The notes beneath the pieces were generated by a model. The model had not been told where the DNA came from and made no database searches. It was given only the letters and a program-made list of their open reading frames with translations. Shown one piece after another: positions 24,843 through 33,488 of a DNA stretch of 64,000 nt. Numbering within the stretch: position 1 is the stretch's first letter; every line of letters begins with the position of its first letter. The stretch spans positions 1-64,000 of the forward strand of contig NZ_JACHEE010000013.1 in assembly GCF_014207375.1 (NCBI RefSeq), in the 5' to 3' direction. This stretch comes from Arthrobacter sp. AZCC_0090. Its GTDB lineage: Bacteria > Actinomycetota > Actinomycetes > Actinomycetales > Micrococcaceae. The translations under genes and the position numbers were made by a program.

Positions 24843-25937
24843 CTAGGCGCCGGGAACCAAGCGCCCTTCGGATTCGAGCTGGCGTTCGATGAGGCGCCGC
24901 ACCCACATGCCTCCGGCGTCGATGTTGAGGTTGTAGAACTCGTAGTCCGGATTGGCGTCGATGGCCGCCTGCTGCGCGGCGAGCATGGCCTCGTCTTCCC
25001 CGAAGACGCCGTGCACACCGTCGCGCAGCTGGGTGGTGATGAGCTGGCTGTCCAGCCGGTAGTTGCGCATGAACGCCCAGAAGTAGTGGCAGGACTTGTC
25101 GCTTTCGGGAGTGATCGCGTTCATCACGAAACCGTTGACCCCCTGGCTGCGGTCACCCTCGTAGGCGCCCGTGCCGGCTTTGGTTACGCCGACGTCGATG
25201 TTGATAACAGACGGGGACCGGAAAGTGATGATCTGCCAGCGATCCACTTTCCCCTCGAACCCGGGGAACTTGTCCCGCATGTTCTTGAGCCAGAAGGGGG
25301 GAGCGTCGATGTTGAACATCCAACGGGACACTGTCACGGTCCCGTCGTCGTGTGTGACCACGAAGTCAGATTCACTCAGCTCTTCCTGTCCGATCGAGGA
25401 GGAGTGGATGAATTCCTCGTGTGTGAGGTCCATGAGATTGTCCAGCACCAACTGGAAGTTGCACGGCGCGTGAATGGTTTCGCCATCCCCGGCCCATTCC
25501 GGGGAGTCCAGCTGGTGCATGTCCGGAACCAGCTCCGGGTCAGCCTTGGTGGGGTCGCCGAGCCAGACCCACACATAGCGGTGGCGCTCCACAACGGGGA
25601 ATGATGGCACTGTGGCACTGGGGTTGATGGTCTCCTGCGCAGGCATGGAGACGCAGCGGCCCGCGGAGTTGTAAACGATGCCATGGTACGGGCACTGGAT
25701 CTGGTCCTTGCCGAGGGTCTTGCCCAAAGACAGCGGGGCCAGCCGGTGCCAGCACGCGTCAGCCAAGGCCACCGCCTTGCCGCCCTCCGTGCGGTACAGC
25801 GCTAGCGGGCGGCCAGCTACCTTGCGCGACATCGGCTTGCGCGTCACCTCCTTGTCCCAGGCAGCGACGTACCAGACGTCCAGCGGGTAGCCGAGGACCT
25901 TGTTGGTGGTGGAGCTCTGTGTCCGGACTTCAGTCAC
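24843..25937 (-). CDS. Rieske oxygenase alpha subunit, VanA-like O-demethylase family
   Basis: The 364-residue terminal oxygenase has Rieske ligands Cys62/His64 (ACWHR) and Cys82/His85 (CPYHG). The mononuclear-iron site is in DNLMDLTHEEFIH with His173 and His178. Length and order fit VanA/dicamba-demethylase-type monooxygenases, which oxidise a methoxy group and release formaldehyde. The GTG was chosen for its AAGGAAG site; an ATG 63 bp upstream lies in the promoter/operator region. Substrate is not proven: vanillate, syringate or another methoxybenzoate are candidates. Confidence 0.87.
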   Translation of the reverse strand: MTEVRTQSSTTNKVLGYPLDVWYVAAWDKEVTRKPMSRKVAGRPLALYRTEGGKAVALADACWHRLAPLSLGKTLGKDQIQCPYHGIVYNSAGRCVSMPAQETINPSATVPSFPVVERHRYVWVWLGDPTKADPELVPDMHQLDSPEWAGDGETIHAPCNFQLVLDNLMDLTHEEFIHSSSIGQEELSESDFVVTHDDGTVTVSRWMFNIDAPPFWLKNMRDKFPGFEGKVDRWQIITFRSPSVINIDVGVTKAGTGAYEGDRSQGVNGFVMNAITPESDKSCHYFWAFMRNYRLDSQLITTQLRDGVHGVFGEDEAMLAAQQAAIDANPDYEFYNLNIDAGGMWVRRLIERQLESEGRLVPGA

Positions 25938-26010
25938 GGTTCTTCCTTCCAGTCGCCGGGCCGGCGTCGACAATGGCGCCGCCAGAATACCTATCTCCAT
26001 AGTTAGTGCC

Positions 26011-26039
26011 TTGGATCACAAACTATCTATCGATATAGT
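26011..26039 (+). promoter_or_regulatory. candidate promoter of the PadR gene
   Basis: TTGGAT and TATAGT are 17 bp apart, ending 30 bp before the GTG of the PadR-type regulator. The -10 box lies inside the dyad described next, so a bound repressor would block it. Confidence 0.55.
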
Positions 26040-26040
26040 T
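26021..26040. promoter_or_regulatory. candidate PadR operator
   Basis: AACTAT-N8-ATAGTT is a perfect 6-bp dyad with the 8-bp centre typical of PadR-family sites (the known type is ATGT-N8-ACAT). A related, shorter-spaced dyad (ACCTAT-N4-ATAGTT) lies at 25990-26005, towards the Rieske gene. The two sites sit between the divergent genes, where one dimer each could control both directions. Confidence 0.5.
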
Positions 26041-26069
26041 ATTGGCAAGAGCAAAGATTGGAGTCATCC

Positions 26070-26657
26070 GTGAGTCTTCGGTACGCGTTGTTGGCACTGC
26101 TTTCCGTTGAGCCAATGACCGGTTACGACTTGTCCAAGCGCTTTGAGTCGTCGGTGGCCTACGTCTGGCACGCCCCCGATTCGCAGATCTATCCGGAGCT
26201 GCGGCGGATGGAAAAGGACGGGCTGCTAAACGGGGAAGAGGTCCCTTGGGGACCTCGCGGCAAGAAGACGCAATACCGGATCACGGCAGAAGGCACGGCA
26301 GCCTTCCGGGATTGGATGAACACGCCGCTGGAGTACTCCCGTGAGCGCGATCCCGTTCACCTCAAGGCGGCCTACCTGGAATGGGCAGACCCCGATGCCG
26401 CTCGAGCCCATATGCAGGCACACATCGACTACCACACTCTGCGCCGGGAGCAGTGGGCAGGGATGATCGAGGAGTTGAAGAACGGCACAAATGTGACGCT
26501 GACGAAACGCCTTGCCGTAACTCCCGAGGCAGACCGGCGCCGCACCTTGGAGTACAAAGTCTTCACCTATGAGGGCTTGGTTGCCCGCGCGGAGACGGAA
26601 ATAGAATGGGGCCACCGCGGCTTGGAACTCATCGATTCACTCAGCGACAGTTCCTGA
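26070..26657 (+). CDS. PadR-family transcriptional regulator
   Basis: The 195-residue regulator has an N-terminal winged helix (SLRYALLALLSVEPMTGYDLSKRF, split by the family's usual turn, then YPELRRMEKDGLL and KTQYRITAEG). A Vir/AphA-type C-terminal dimer helix follows. GTG was chosen over an upstream TTG because GGAG is 6 bases ahead and homologues start at SLRYALL. PadR proteins repress phenolic-acid genes and release on binding the phenolic ligand. Divergent to the Rieske gene, it is its probable repressor. Confidence 0.88.
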   Translation: MSLRYALLALLSVEPMTGYDLSKRFESSVAYVWHAPDSQIYPELRRMEKDGLLNGEEVPWGPRGKKTQYRITAEGTAAFRDWMNTPLEYSRERDPVHLKAAYLEWADPDAARAHMQAHIDYHTLRREQWAGMIEELKNGTNVTLTKRLAVTPEADRRRTLEYKVFTYEGLVARAETEIEWGHRGLELIDSLSDSS

Positions 26658-26674
26658 GGGAAAGCACAAAACGC

Positions 26675-26706
26675 AAAAGGGAACCGCCTGGCGGTTCCCT
26701 TCTTCT
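26675..26706 (+). terminator. terminator after the PadR gene
   Basis: The stem GGGAACCG/CGGTTCCC closes over CCTGG, with AAAA before and TTCTTCT after, 20 bp past the stop. The A-run makes it usable on both strands. Confidence 0.8.
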
Positions 26707-26811
26707 AAAAGGAGCGAGACGGACAACGTGATCCCGCCGAGCACCCAGGTTCTATCAACTCGGGCATACCGTAACCATAGCGATCTAGACCGGGAGCTCC
26801 TCTGTGTGATT

Positions 26812-27174
26812 TCACGCCTGCTTGGGATTCACCCACTTCGTCCCGTTCGCCTTCTGAATAGCTTCGATTCTGCGCAGCAGGCGATTTAGCCGGTCGACAT
26901 CGTTCGCCGAAAGGTCGCCCAGAATGCTCTCCTGTCCGCGCATCGAGATCGGCAGCATGGCGTGGTGCATTTCCGCGCAGGCCTGGGTGAGGTACATGGG
27001 TCGGGAGCCACGCGGTACGTCGATCAGGAGCACGAGGTCACGCTCGAACAGCGTATTGACGCTTTTGGAGACTACTGCCTTGTTCAGGCCGAGGAAATCC
27101 GATACGTCAGTTGCAGATGCGCCGGTCCGTGGTGCCCTGCCGACGACGGAAAGGCCGAGCGCACACCTCCGCCG
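26812..27174 (-). pseudogene. 5'-truncated MarR-family regulator
   Basis: The frame reads SVVGRAPRTGASATDVSDFLGL and then NKAVVSKSVNTLFERDLVL, a good MarR recognition helix. A wing and dimer helix follow, ending KWVNPKQA. Upstream it meets a TGA at 27175-27177 with no start codon in between, so about 40-50 N-terminal residues are missing. A GTG inside would give only 73 residues, without the DNA-binding helix. The break lies close to hpt and probably marks the island edge. Confidence 0.75.
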
Positions 27175-27249
27175 TCATCGCCGGGCACAGAAGCCTAAAC
27201 CCGGAACACCCGCGCCCGCCTGGCCGCGGCAATACCGCGGTAAGAAAGG

Positions 27250-27801
27250 CTACTCGTAAACGTGCGGGGCGAGAGTTCCCACAAAGTCCAAGTTGCGGTA
27301 CTTCTCGGCGTAATCCAGTCCGTAGCCGACCACGAATTCGTTGGGAATGTCATAGCCGACGTACTTGACGTCGATCTCCACCTTGGCGGCTGTGGGCTTT
27401 CGGAAAGCGGTGCAGATTTCCACTGAAGCGGTGCCGCGCGATTCGAGGTTGGTCTTGAGCCAGGAGAGCGTCAGCCCGGAATCGATAATGTCCTCGACGA
27501 TCAGGACATCCTTGCCCATGAGGTCGGTGTCAAGGTCCTTGAGGATGCGCACGACGCCGGAGGACTGGGTACCGGAGCCGTAGGAAGAAACGGCCATCCA
27601 GTCCATGCTGACGTGACTGTGAAGTGCGCGCGCGAGGTCGGCCATGACCATGACGGCGCCCTTGAGCACGCCCACGATCAGCAGTTCACGGCCCTCGTAG
27701 TCCTTGTCGATCTGTGCAGCCAGTTCACCGATTCGTCGCTGGATCTGCTCCTTGGTGTAGAGAACGTGCTTGAGGTCTGCCTGGACGTCGTTTGAATCCA
27801 C
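27250..27801 (-). CDS. hpt: hypoxanthine phosphoribosyltransferase
   Basis: Hpt (183 residues) salvages hypoxanthine and guanine with PRPP. The PRPP loop VLIVEDIIDSGLTLSWL (about 98-114) and the N-terminal LKGAVMVMADL are intact. The GTG was taken because AGGAG is 6 bases ahead; a TTG directly before it is possible. In related genomes ftsH follows at once. Here a remnant-rich island begins about 75 bp after the stop. Confidence 0.95.
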   Translation of the reverse strand: MDSNDVQADLKHVLYTKEQIQRRIGELAAQIDKDYEGRELLIVGVLKGAVMVMADLARALHSHVSMDWMAVSSYGSGTQSSGVVRILKDLDTDLMGKDVLIVEDIIDSGLTLSWLKTNLESRGTASVEICTAFRKPTAAKVEIDVKYVGYDIPNEFVVGYGLDYAEKYRNLDFVGTLAPHVYE

Positions 27802-27832
27802 CAATGGCTCCTGTGTTGATGCGTGGGTGCGG

Positions 27833-28978
27833 CTAGTGTTGGGGCGATTTGTGTTGCCGGAATACTAGCTTCCCACAGCCGCCCCCTTCGCGGGGAACGG
27901 CATCTCCCTGCGCGGAGGCCTCGCGGTCCAATTCGCTGAGGGATACGCGATAGACGCTGACGCTGCCCGGAAGCTGCACGGGACCGGCCGATCCCTGCCT
28001 GCGCAGCAACGCTTCAGCCGCCTGGAGCCGCCCATAGCCGGGCTGCTGTCCCCCGACGTCGGCCGCTGCTTTGGCGATCACCCGGAACCTGAGCGCGGGG
28101 GCCAATTCCCGCAACGCGTCTTCGGGGAGCCAGACGCCGTCGTCAGCCCGGTTCACCAGTCCCGCATAACTCTCAGCCGCGAGCTGCTCCAGGAAGTCAG
28201 CGTCCTGTTGGAGGATCGCGGCGGTGCGGGCAAGCGATTCGGCGACGCCGGGTCCGAGTTTGGCCTCAAGCAACGGCATTACCTCGACCCGGGTTCGCGA
28301 ACGGGCAAAGGCCGGATCCGCGTTACTGGGGTCGTGCCAGGTTTCGAGTTCCTCGACCTCGCAGATTTCCAGTGTTTCCGCGCGCCGCAGGCCGAGGAAG
28401 GGGCGAAGGAGCTTGCCGCGGGCAGGCCGCATTCCGGCGAGGGAGCGCGTTCCCGAGCCGCGGGCCAGGCCCAGCAGCACCTGTTCCGCTTGGTCATCCA
28501 AGGTGTGCCCGAGCAGGATCGCCCGGCAATCAAGCTCCGTGGCAGCCGCTTCAAGGGCTGCATGCCGGGCGTCGCGCGCCGCGGCTTCGGGCCCGAACCC
28601 AGTGGCCGCCACATCGACGGTCCTCAGCTGAACAGGCGAAAGGCCCAGCTCCTTCAGGATCGCGACTGTTCGTGCCGCGACCTCATCCGAGCCTTCCTGC
28701 AGCTGATGGTCAACCACGACCGCGGCGACGCTCACTGGGTGGCCGTGCACGTGGCCGCGACGAGCGAAGTACGCAGCCACGGAAGCGAGGGCCAGGGAGT
28801 CGGGACCGCCACTGCAAGCCACCAGGATTCGCTCTGGATAGCCTGCCGAGGCCAGTGCGTCCTGCAACATATTTCGTGCCTTGCCGACGACCGGCGCCAA
28901 GCGCCCGGGACGCCGTCGTCCGCTGCTTTGTGGGCTGCTGCCTGGCCCTGCTGGACCTGATTCGGTGCCCGCGGTCAC
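27833..28978 (-). CDS. tilS: tRNA(Ile)-lysidine synthetase
   Basis: TilS (381 residues) modifies C34 of the CAU tRNA-Ile to lysidine, so that it reads AUA codons. The PP-loop ATPase motif is ACSGGPDSLAL near residue 54, followed by VVVDHQLQEGSDEVA and LGHTLDDQAEQVLLGLARGSG. The C-terminal domain is shorter and divergent, as usual in actinobacteria. The GTG start overlaps the previous stop by 4 bp. About 30 disordered residues precede the catalytic core. Confidence 0.95.
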   Translation of the reverse strand: MTAGTESGPAGPGSSPQSSGRRRPGRLAPVVGKARNMLQDALASAGYPERILVACSGGPDSLALASVAAYFARRGHVHGHPVSVAAVVVDHQLQEGSDEVAARTVAILKELGLSPVQLRTVDVAATGFGPEAAARDARHAALEAAATELDCRAILLGHTLDDQAEQVLLGLARGSGTRSLAGMRPARGKLLRPFLGLRRAETLEICEVEELETWHDPSNADPAFARSRTRVEVMPLLEAKLGPGVAESLARTAAILQQDADFLEQLAAESYAGLVNRADDGVWLPEDALRELAPALRFRVIAKAAADVGGQQPGYGRLQAAEALLRRQGSAGPVQLPGSVSVYRVSLSELDREASAQGDAVPREGGGCGKLVFRQHKSPQH

Positions 28979-30129
28979 AGACCCATCCGCTCAAGCCACA
29001 GCTTGGCCTCGTGGATTTCGGCTTCCGTGGGCAGTTGTTCGGCCGATTCCCAGACCCGGTTCAGGCCCTCCATGCCAGCCACCGCAACCACTTCGCGGAC
29101 AAACTTGGCCCCATCGCTGTACTGGCGCATCTTGGCATCCAAGCCGAGGATGTTGCGGATGAATTTCTCGATCACTCCGCGGTCCTTGCCGCGTGCGCTG
29201 AAGCGCTGCCTGATGGTCTTCACCGAAGGGACCAGGGTGGAATCGACGGCGTCCATCACCACATTGGCGTGGCCTTCCAGCAAGCTCATGACTGCTGTGA
29301 GGTGCGAAAGCGAGGCCTTTTCCTCTGGGTTCTGCAGCAGATCCAAGATGGCGCCGCGGCCGGGGGTGGTGCCCGTGGAGCGGTCGCGCAGGGACCGCGC
29401 GGCGGCCGTGGCACGGTCCATGATGGAGTCCACATTGCCGAGCAGGTTGGTGCTGAGCCGCTCGATCTCCTCAAGCATGTGGGTCCGGAGCCAAGGCGCG
29501 GCGGCAAACTGCACGCGATGGGTCTGCTCGTGAAGGCAGACCCAGAGACGGAAATCGTCCGGATCCACGTTGAGCTCCCGCTCCACGGAGATGATGTTCG
29601 GGGCCACCAGTAGGAGCCGGCCGGCGGGTGGCGCTTTCGAGTCCGGGGCGAGTGCCGCGAAAGGGTCGTACTGGCCGAGGACTTTGCTCGACAAGAAGGC
29701 AAGCACAGCTCCGAGCTGGCTGCCCGTGATGGCGCCGCTCGCGGCCGCCGCAGCCGGTGTCATCGCCGGACCGCGTCGGGAATCCATCATTTGCTGAAGG
29801 GCCGGCTGGAGCATCACCGCAAAGCTCTGGGTGTTCGCCTTCGCCCACGATGCCCGGTCCACTACCAGGACATGGGAATCGCGGAGATCGCGTGCGGCTT
29901 CCAGACCGGTGATGTCATGCACATGCGGGACCGAGATGTCCGCGCTGAAACGCAGGCTATCCACGGCTTTGCCGATCTCGCCCGGGCTCATGGCCGGACC
30001 AGGGGGAGCGAGCCGGGCAGCCGTGGAGGCGGCCAGCTCCCAGTTGATGAGGGACTGGGCTTGCTGCTGAGACTCCATACGATCCATCAGAACACAGCAG
30101 GCTGAATCTGCGCCCTTAAGTTCGCTCAC
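28975..30129 (-). CDS. zincin-like metallopeptidase (DUF2342 / F420-associated family)
   Basis: This 384-residue actinobacterial protein has a zinc-site-like motif, CLHEQTHRVQF (around residue 205), flanked by helices. Homologues are found between dacB and tilS and are often labelled coenzyme F420 biosynthesis-associated; the actual substrate is unknown. The GTG has no clear ribosome site. In-frame ATGs at 30087 and 30078 would give a start nearer to the conserved LINWELAASTAARL. Overlap with tilS is 4 bp. Confidence 0.8.
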   Translation of the reverse strand: MSELKGADSACCVLMDRMESQQQAQSLINWELAASTAARLAPPGPAMSPGEIGKAVDSLRFSADISVPHVHDITGLEAARDLRDSHVLVVDRASWAKANTQSFAVMLQPALQQMMDSRRGPAMTPAAAAASGAITGSQLGAVLAFLSSKVLGQYDPFAALAPDSKAPPAGRLLLVAPNIISVERELNVDPDDFRLWVCLHEQTHRVQFAAAPWLRTHMLEEIERLSTNLLGNVDSIMDRATAAARSLRDRSTGTTPGRGAILDLLQNPEEKASLSHLTAVMSLLEGHANVVMDAVDSTLVPSVKTIRQRFSARGKDRGVIEKFIRNILGLDAKMRQYSDGAKFVREVVAVAGMEGLNRVWESAEQLPTEAEIHEAKLWLERMGL

Positions 30130-30131
30130 CG

Positions 30132-30175
30132 GCGAACGTCAGGCAGCAGCGAACGTCAGGCAGCGACGAACGTCA
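30132..30175. repeat. three-fold 17-bp tandem repeat at the dacB/zincin junction
   Basis: GCGAACGTCAGGCAGC occurs twice, 17 bp apart, and a third partial copy (GACGAACGTCA) follows, reaching the dacB stop. It probably arose by slippage and lengthened the gap between the two genes. Confidence 0.8.
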
Positions 30176-31735
30176 ACCACCAGAGCAACCACACGCGGCG
30201 AGCGCGGTGGCGGACCTGTCCAGCGCCACTTTGTTCCCCGCGGCTCCCGGGGTCAGCCCGTTGCCGATAAAGGAGAAAACCAGGAGACGGCCGTCAGCGT
30301 CCACCACATAGCCGCTCAAGGCGATGACCGAATTCAGGGTTCCGGTCTTGGCCCGGACCAGACCTGCCCCCTGCGAAGTGCTGGCGTCGCCGTAGCGGTC
30401 TCCGAGTGTCCCTGTCAGTCCTGCCACCGGGAATCCCGCGAGCGCAGCACGGAGGCGGGTGTCCGGTCCGGAGGTAATGGCCCGGACCACGTCCGCGAAC
30501 TGCCGGGCTGATACCTGGTTGCCCAAGGCAAGGCCGGACACGTCGGCCAAGTGCATGGAGTCCGTGGCTATCCCCAGTTCCGCCAACTGGGCGCTCACGG
30601 CCGCCGTGGCGCCGTCGTTGGTTCCCGGTTTTCCCACGGACAGTGCAGCCATCCGGCCAAACGTCTCCGCGAGGTAGTTGTCCGAGGTTTCCAGCATCAG
30701 GTCCACTTGCTCGCGGACGGTGGCGGACTCCACGCTCGCGAGGACGTCCTGCTTTCCTGCCGGAGCTTTGGCGCGTTCCACACCCGAGGCCACTGTGAAT
30801 CCGGCAGCGTCACCCGCGGCCTGGAGCTTCCCTGCGAAAGCCTGCGCGGCCGTGAGGGCTGCATCCTGGGGTCGAGGGCCGGTGGTGGCCCCCGGGCTGG
30901 TCCGCGCCGAGTTCAACGCGAGCGGGAAGACCGGTGCTGTTTCGCCGGCAGCGACATCGTCGAGGCTCCACGCCGGGTTCAAGGCCGGTCCGGTGAAGAT
31001 CGTGTCATCCAACTGCACGGTGACCGGACCTGTCACGCCGCGGTCCTTGAGCGCTCTGGCCGTGTCCGCCGCGAGCGTTTCGAGGCCGGCGTGGCCCATC
31101 ACCTCGCCTGGCCGTGACGGTCCCGCGCCAAGCAGGACGTCCCCTCCGGCGCGCAGTACGATGGTCGACGCTGAGGGTCCTGTCAGGACCCGCGTGCCGA
31201 AGCGGGTCTCCGGGCCGATCGCCCGCAGCGCCGCGACGGCGGTGAGCAGCTTCATGTTGGACGCGGGCACCCGGTTCTTGCCGCCGTCGCGATCGTAAAG
31301 CGGAAGTCCGGTCAACGCATCCTGAACGACGCCGGTGAAGTCTCCCCCGCCGTCGGGCGTCAGTAAGGCGTTGAGCTGGCGGGTGACGTCGGCCGGTAGC
31401 GGGACCGGGGCTGAAGGGTCCAAGGGCGCGACCACCTGGGCACGGCTCAGCCCATCGGGAATCTGTTGCCAGGCCGGCGCCTTGGGGATGGGCGTGCGAG
31501 CAGCTCCCAGGAAGCCGGGGCCGAAGAACCCGGGTGCCACGCCCAGCCCCATCGGCACAGCAACGGCAGCGATGACCAAGATCAACAAGACCAGGGGCAG
31601 AAAGCGGACGAAGCCCTTCGACGCCGATTTCGCGGGTCTGGGGTTCCTGGGTCTGGGGTTCCTGGGTCTGAGAACGGGGTTCTCCTGCTTGTCCGAAGCC
31701 TGCTTTTCAGCCCCCGCCTGGTCAACGCCCTTCAT
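30173..31735 (-). CDS. dacB: D-alanyl-D-alanine carboxypeptidase/endopeptidase (PBP4 family)
   Basis: The 520-residue low-molecular-mass PBP trims peptidoglycan stem peptides outside the membrane. It has a basic proline-rich N-tail with the repeated unit RPRNP, a membrane anchor (about 46-66), SxxK as PASNMKLLTA, SxN as ETSDNYLAE and KTG as RAKTGTLNS. A large insertion domain lies between the first two motifs, as in PBP4. The ATG lies 136 bp from divergent ppa. The 15-bp repeats coding RPRNP show recent slippage. Confidence 0.93.
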   Translation of the reverse strand: MKGVDQAGAEKQASDKQENPVLRPRNPRPRNPRPAKSASKGFVRFLPLVLLILVIAAVAVPMGLGVAPGFFGPGFLGAARTPIPKAPAWQQIPDGLSRAQVVAPLDPSAPVPLPADVTRQLNALLTPDGGGDFTGVVQDALTGLPLYDRDGGKNRVPASNMKLLTAVAALRAIGPETRFGTRVLTGPSASTIVLRAGGDVLLGAGPSRPGEVMGHAGLETLAADTARALKDRGVTGPVTVQLDDTIFTGPALNPAWSLDDVAAGETAPVFPLALNSARTSPGATTGPRPQDAALTAAQAFAGKLQAAGDAAGFTVASGVERAKAPAGKQDVLASVESATVREQVDLMLETSDNYLAETFGRMAALSVGKPGTNDGATAAVSAQLAELGIATDSMHLADVSGLALGNQVSARQFADVVRAITSGPDTRLRAALAGFPVAGLTGTLGDRYGDASTSQGAGLVRAKTGTLNSVIALSGYVVDADGRLLVFSFIGNGLTPGAAGNKVALDRSATALAACGCSGG

Positions 31736-31871
31736 ACAGCTTTAGTCCTCAAAGTCTTGAATGTCCCCACCGTTTCAAGAAACTTGGGCCTCTCGCTATA
31801 TCCTCAATAGTAGTCGGCGGCGTCGGCTGCTCTGTTGCCGCGCCCATGCCAATACCGTCAAGGAGCATTCC

Positions 31872-32360
31872 ATGAAGCACGACGTCACGATCGAGATCCC
31901 CAAGGGGTCGCGCGTCAAGTACGAAGTTGACCACGAGACCGGCCGCGTTCGCCTGGACCGCGTCCTGTTCACGTCCATGCAGTACCCCACCCACTACGGG
32001 TTCTTCGAGAACACCCTGGGCGAGGACGGCGACCCCTTGGACGCACTGGTACTCCTGCAGGACTTCGACCTGTACCCCGGCGTCATCGTTGAGTCGCGCC
32101 CCATCGGCGTGTTCAACATGACCGACGACGGCGGTGGAGACGCCAAGGTCCTGTGCGTTCCGGCCGATCCGCGCTTCGACCACATCCAGGAAATCTCGGA
32201 TGTCAGCGAATTCCTGATCAAGGAAATCGAGCACTTCTTCACCCGTTACAAGGACCTTGAGCCCGGCAAGTGGGTCAAGGCTGAAGGCTGGGCCGACCGC
32301 GCAGCCGCCGAAGCCGAGCTGGAAGCTTCCATCAAGCGTTACGTTCCGGTCTCCCACTAA
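31872..32360 (+). CDS. ppa: inorganic pyrophosphatase (family I)
   Basis: Ppa (162 residues) hydrolyses pyrophosphate and pulls biosynthetic reactions forward. Signature residues are in IEIPKGSRVKYEVDHETG, YPTHYGFFENTLGEDGDPLDALVL and VPADPRFDHI, including the acidic metal ligands. The start is the ATG with AAGGAG; the frame upstream has no matching sequence. It stands alone and ends at a long hairpin. Confidence 0.97.
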   Translation: MKHDVTIEIPKGSRVKYEVDHETGRVRLDRVLFTSMQYPTHYGFFENTLGEDGDPLDALVLLQDFDLYPGVIVESRPIGVFNMTDDGGGDAKVLCVPADPRFDHIQEISDVSEFLIKEIEHFFTRYKDLEPGKWVKAEGWADRAAAEAELEASIKRYVPVSH

Positions 32361-32376
32361 GGGCCCACGCTTCGGG

Positions 32377-32411
32377 CGGCGGGTGTGGTTCCATACGAAC
32401 CGCACCCGCCG
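32377..32411 (+). terminator. hairpin terminator after ppa
   Basis: A 15-bp stem (CGGCGGGTGTGGTTC, one G-T pair) with a 5-base loop begins 16 bp past the ppa stop. Only a weak T-rich tail follows, as is common in high-GC genomes. Confidence 0.65.
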
Positions 32412-32510
32412 CCGTCGTCGTTAATGGGTAGATGTCCCCATCGACCTCGCCTGTTTCGGAGCAATAGGCTAGGCGCGACATGACCAAAGACTAGGGACGG
32501 GGGATTCCGG

Positions 32511-33488
32511 ATGGCTGGATTCTACGGCGCCGACGTCGCACAGCTGCGTTCATTGGCCGGTGTGATGGGCAAAGCCGCAACAACCCTGGAAATGCAGGGG
32601 ATGCAGCTGAGCGGCCTCGTCAATAACACGACCGCATGGACCGGCAGCGACGCCCAAAGGTTCAAGAGCGATTGGAACTCCAGCCACCGTCCCCTGCTTC
32701 TCAAGGCGGCGACCATGCTGAAGGAAGGCGCCAAGCAGCTCAAGGCAAATGCCGAGGAACAGGATTACGCCAGCCAGCGGATGGGCACCAGCGCCCTAGC
32801 CGACCTCAAAGGCGTCTACGACTCCGGGATGGGGGCCAAGGATCTTGGCGCAACGCTCTGGAACGCTTGGAAACTCCACAAGCTCGGCTTCGAAGACTGG
32901 GCCAAGACCAAAGAGCTGCTGACGAATTGGGACGACGCCGGGCGATGGCTCAAGGGCGGCCTTGACCAGCTCAAGAACGGCGGCAAGCTCAGTGAGGTCC
33001 TGACAGACCTCAAAGCCGGGGTTCCGTATGCGCAGGCTTTCGAAGACGCCAGCAAGTTCTCCCAAGGCATGCGGATCGCCGGAGGGATCGCGGGACCCCT
33101 CAGCATTGCTGGCGGCATCCACGACATGATCTCCCCCTCCCACGATGGCTGGCGCGGAACAGGCGATCGGGTTGCTGGGGGATTGTCAGTGGTGGGCGGG
33201 GTTGGCGGCATGATGCTGATGACAGCGGGAGGCGCCGCGATGCTCGGCCCGATCGGCGCCCCGATCGTCATCGGCGCAGGGCTCGTCGCGGGCGCGTGGG
33301 CCTTGGGGAATCTGGTGGCGGACCATTGGGACAGCATCTCCAATTTCGCGCAGCACCCCGCCCAATACCTTGGCGACGGCCTGAAGCAAGCGGGAAACTT
33401 TGCAAAAGACGCCGGCACCAAAGTGGTTGACGGCGTAGGAAATGCGGCCAAATCGGTCGGAAAATTCGTGGGAGGTATTTTCGGATGA
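32511..33488 (+). CDS. WXG100-like secreted protein with glycine-rich hydrophobic C-terminal region
   Basis: Of 325 residues, the first ~95 form a WXG100-like helical hairpin with the central turn AWTGSDAQRFKSDW. That is the signal fold of type VII (ESX) substrates. A linker of amphipathic helices follows. Then comes a glycine/alanine-rich hydrophobic segment (about 195-262, GGLSVVGGVGGMMLM and similar) that could insert into membranes. No known toxin motif is visible. It heads an operon with an EspG-like protein, overlapping it by 4 bp. Role as an effector or envelope component is inference. Confidence 0.7.
   Translation: MAGFYGADVAQLRSLAGVMGKAATTLEMQGMQLSGLVNNTTAWTGSDAQRFKSDWNSSHRPLLLKAATMLKEGAKQLKANAEEQDYASQRMGTSALADLKGVYDSGMGAKDLGATLWNAWKLHKLGFEDWAKTKELLTNWDDAGRWLKGGLDQLKNGGKLSEVLTDLKAGVPYAQAFEDASKFSQGMRIAGGIAGPLSIAGGIHDMISPSHDGWRGTGDRVAGGLSVVGGVGGMMLMTAGGAAMLGPIGAPIVIGAGLVAGAWALGNLVADHWDSISNFAQHPAQYLGDGLKQAGNFAKDAGTKVVDGVGNAAKSVGKFVGGIFG

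Noticed and set aside
27185..27249. GC-rich palindromes after hpt as terminator or integration site
   Set aside because: CCGCGG palindromes without a T-run or a matching repeat at the ftsH end; no direct repeat of the two island edges could be found by eye.
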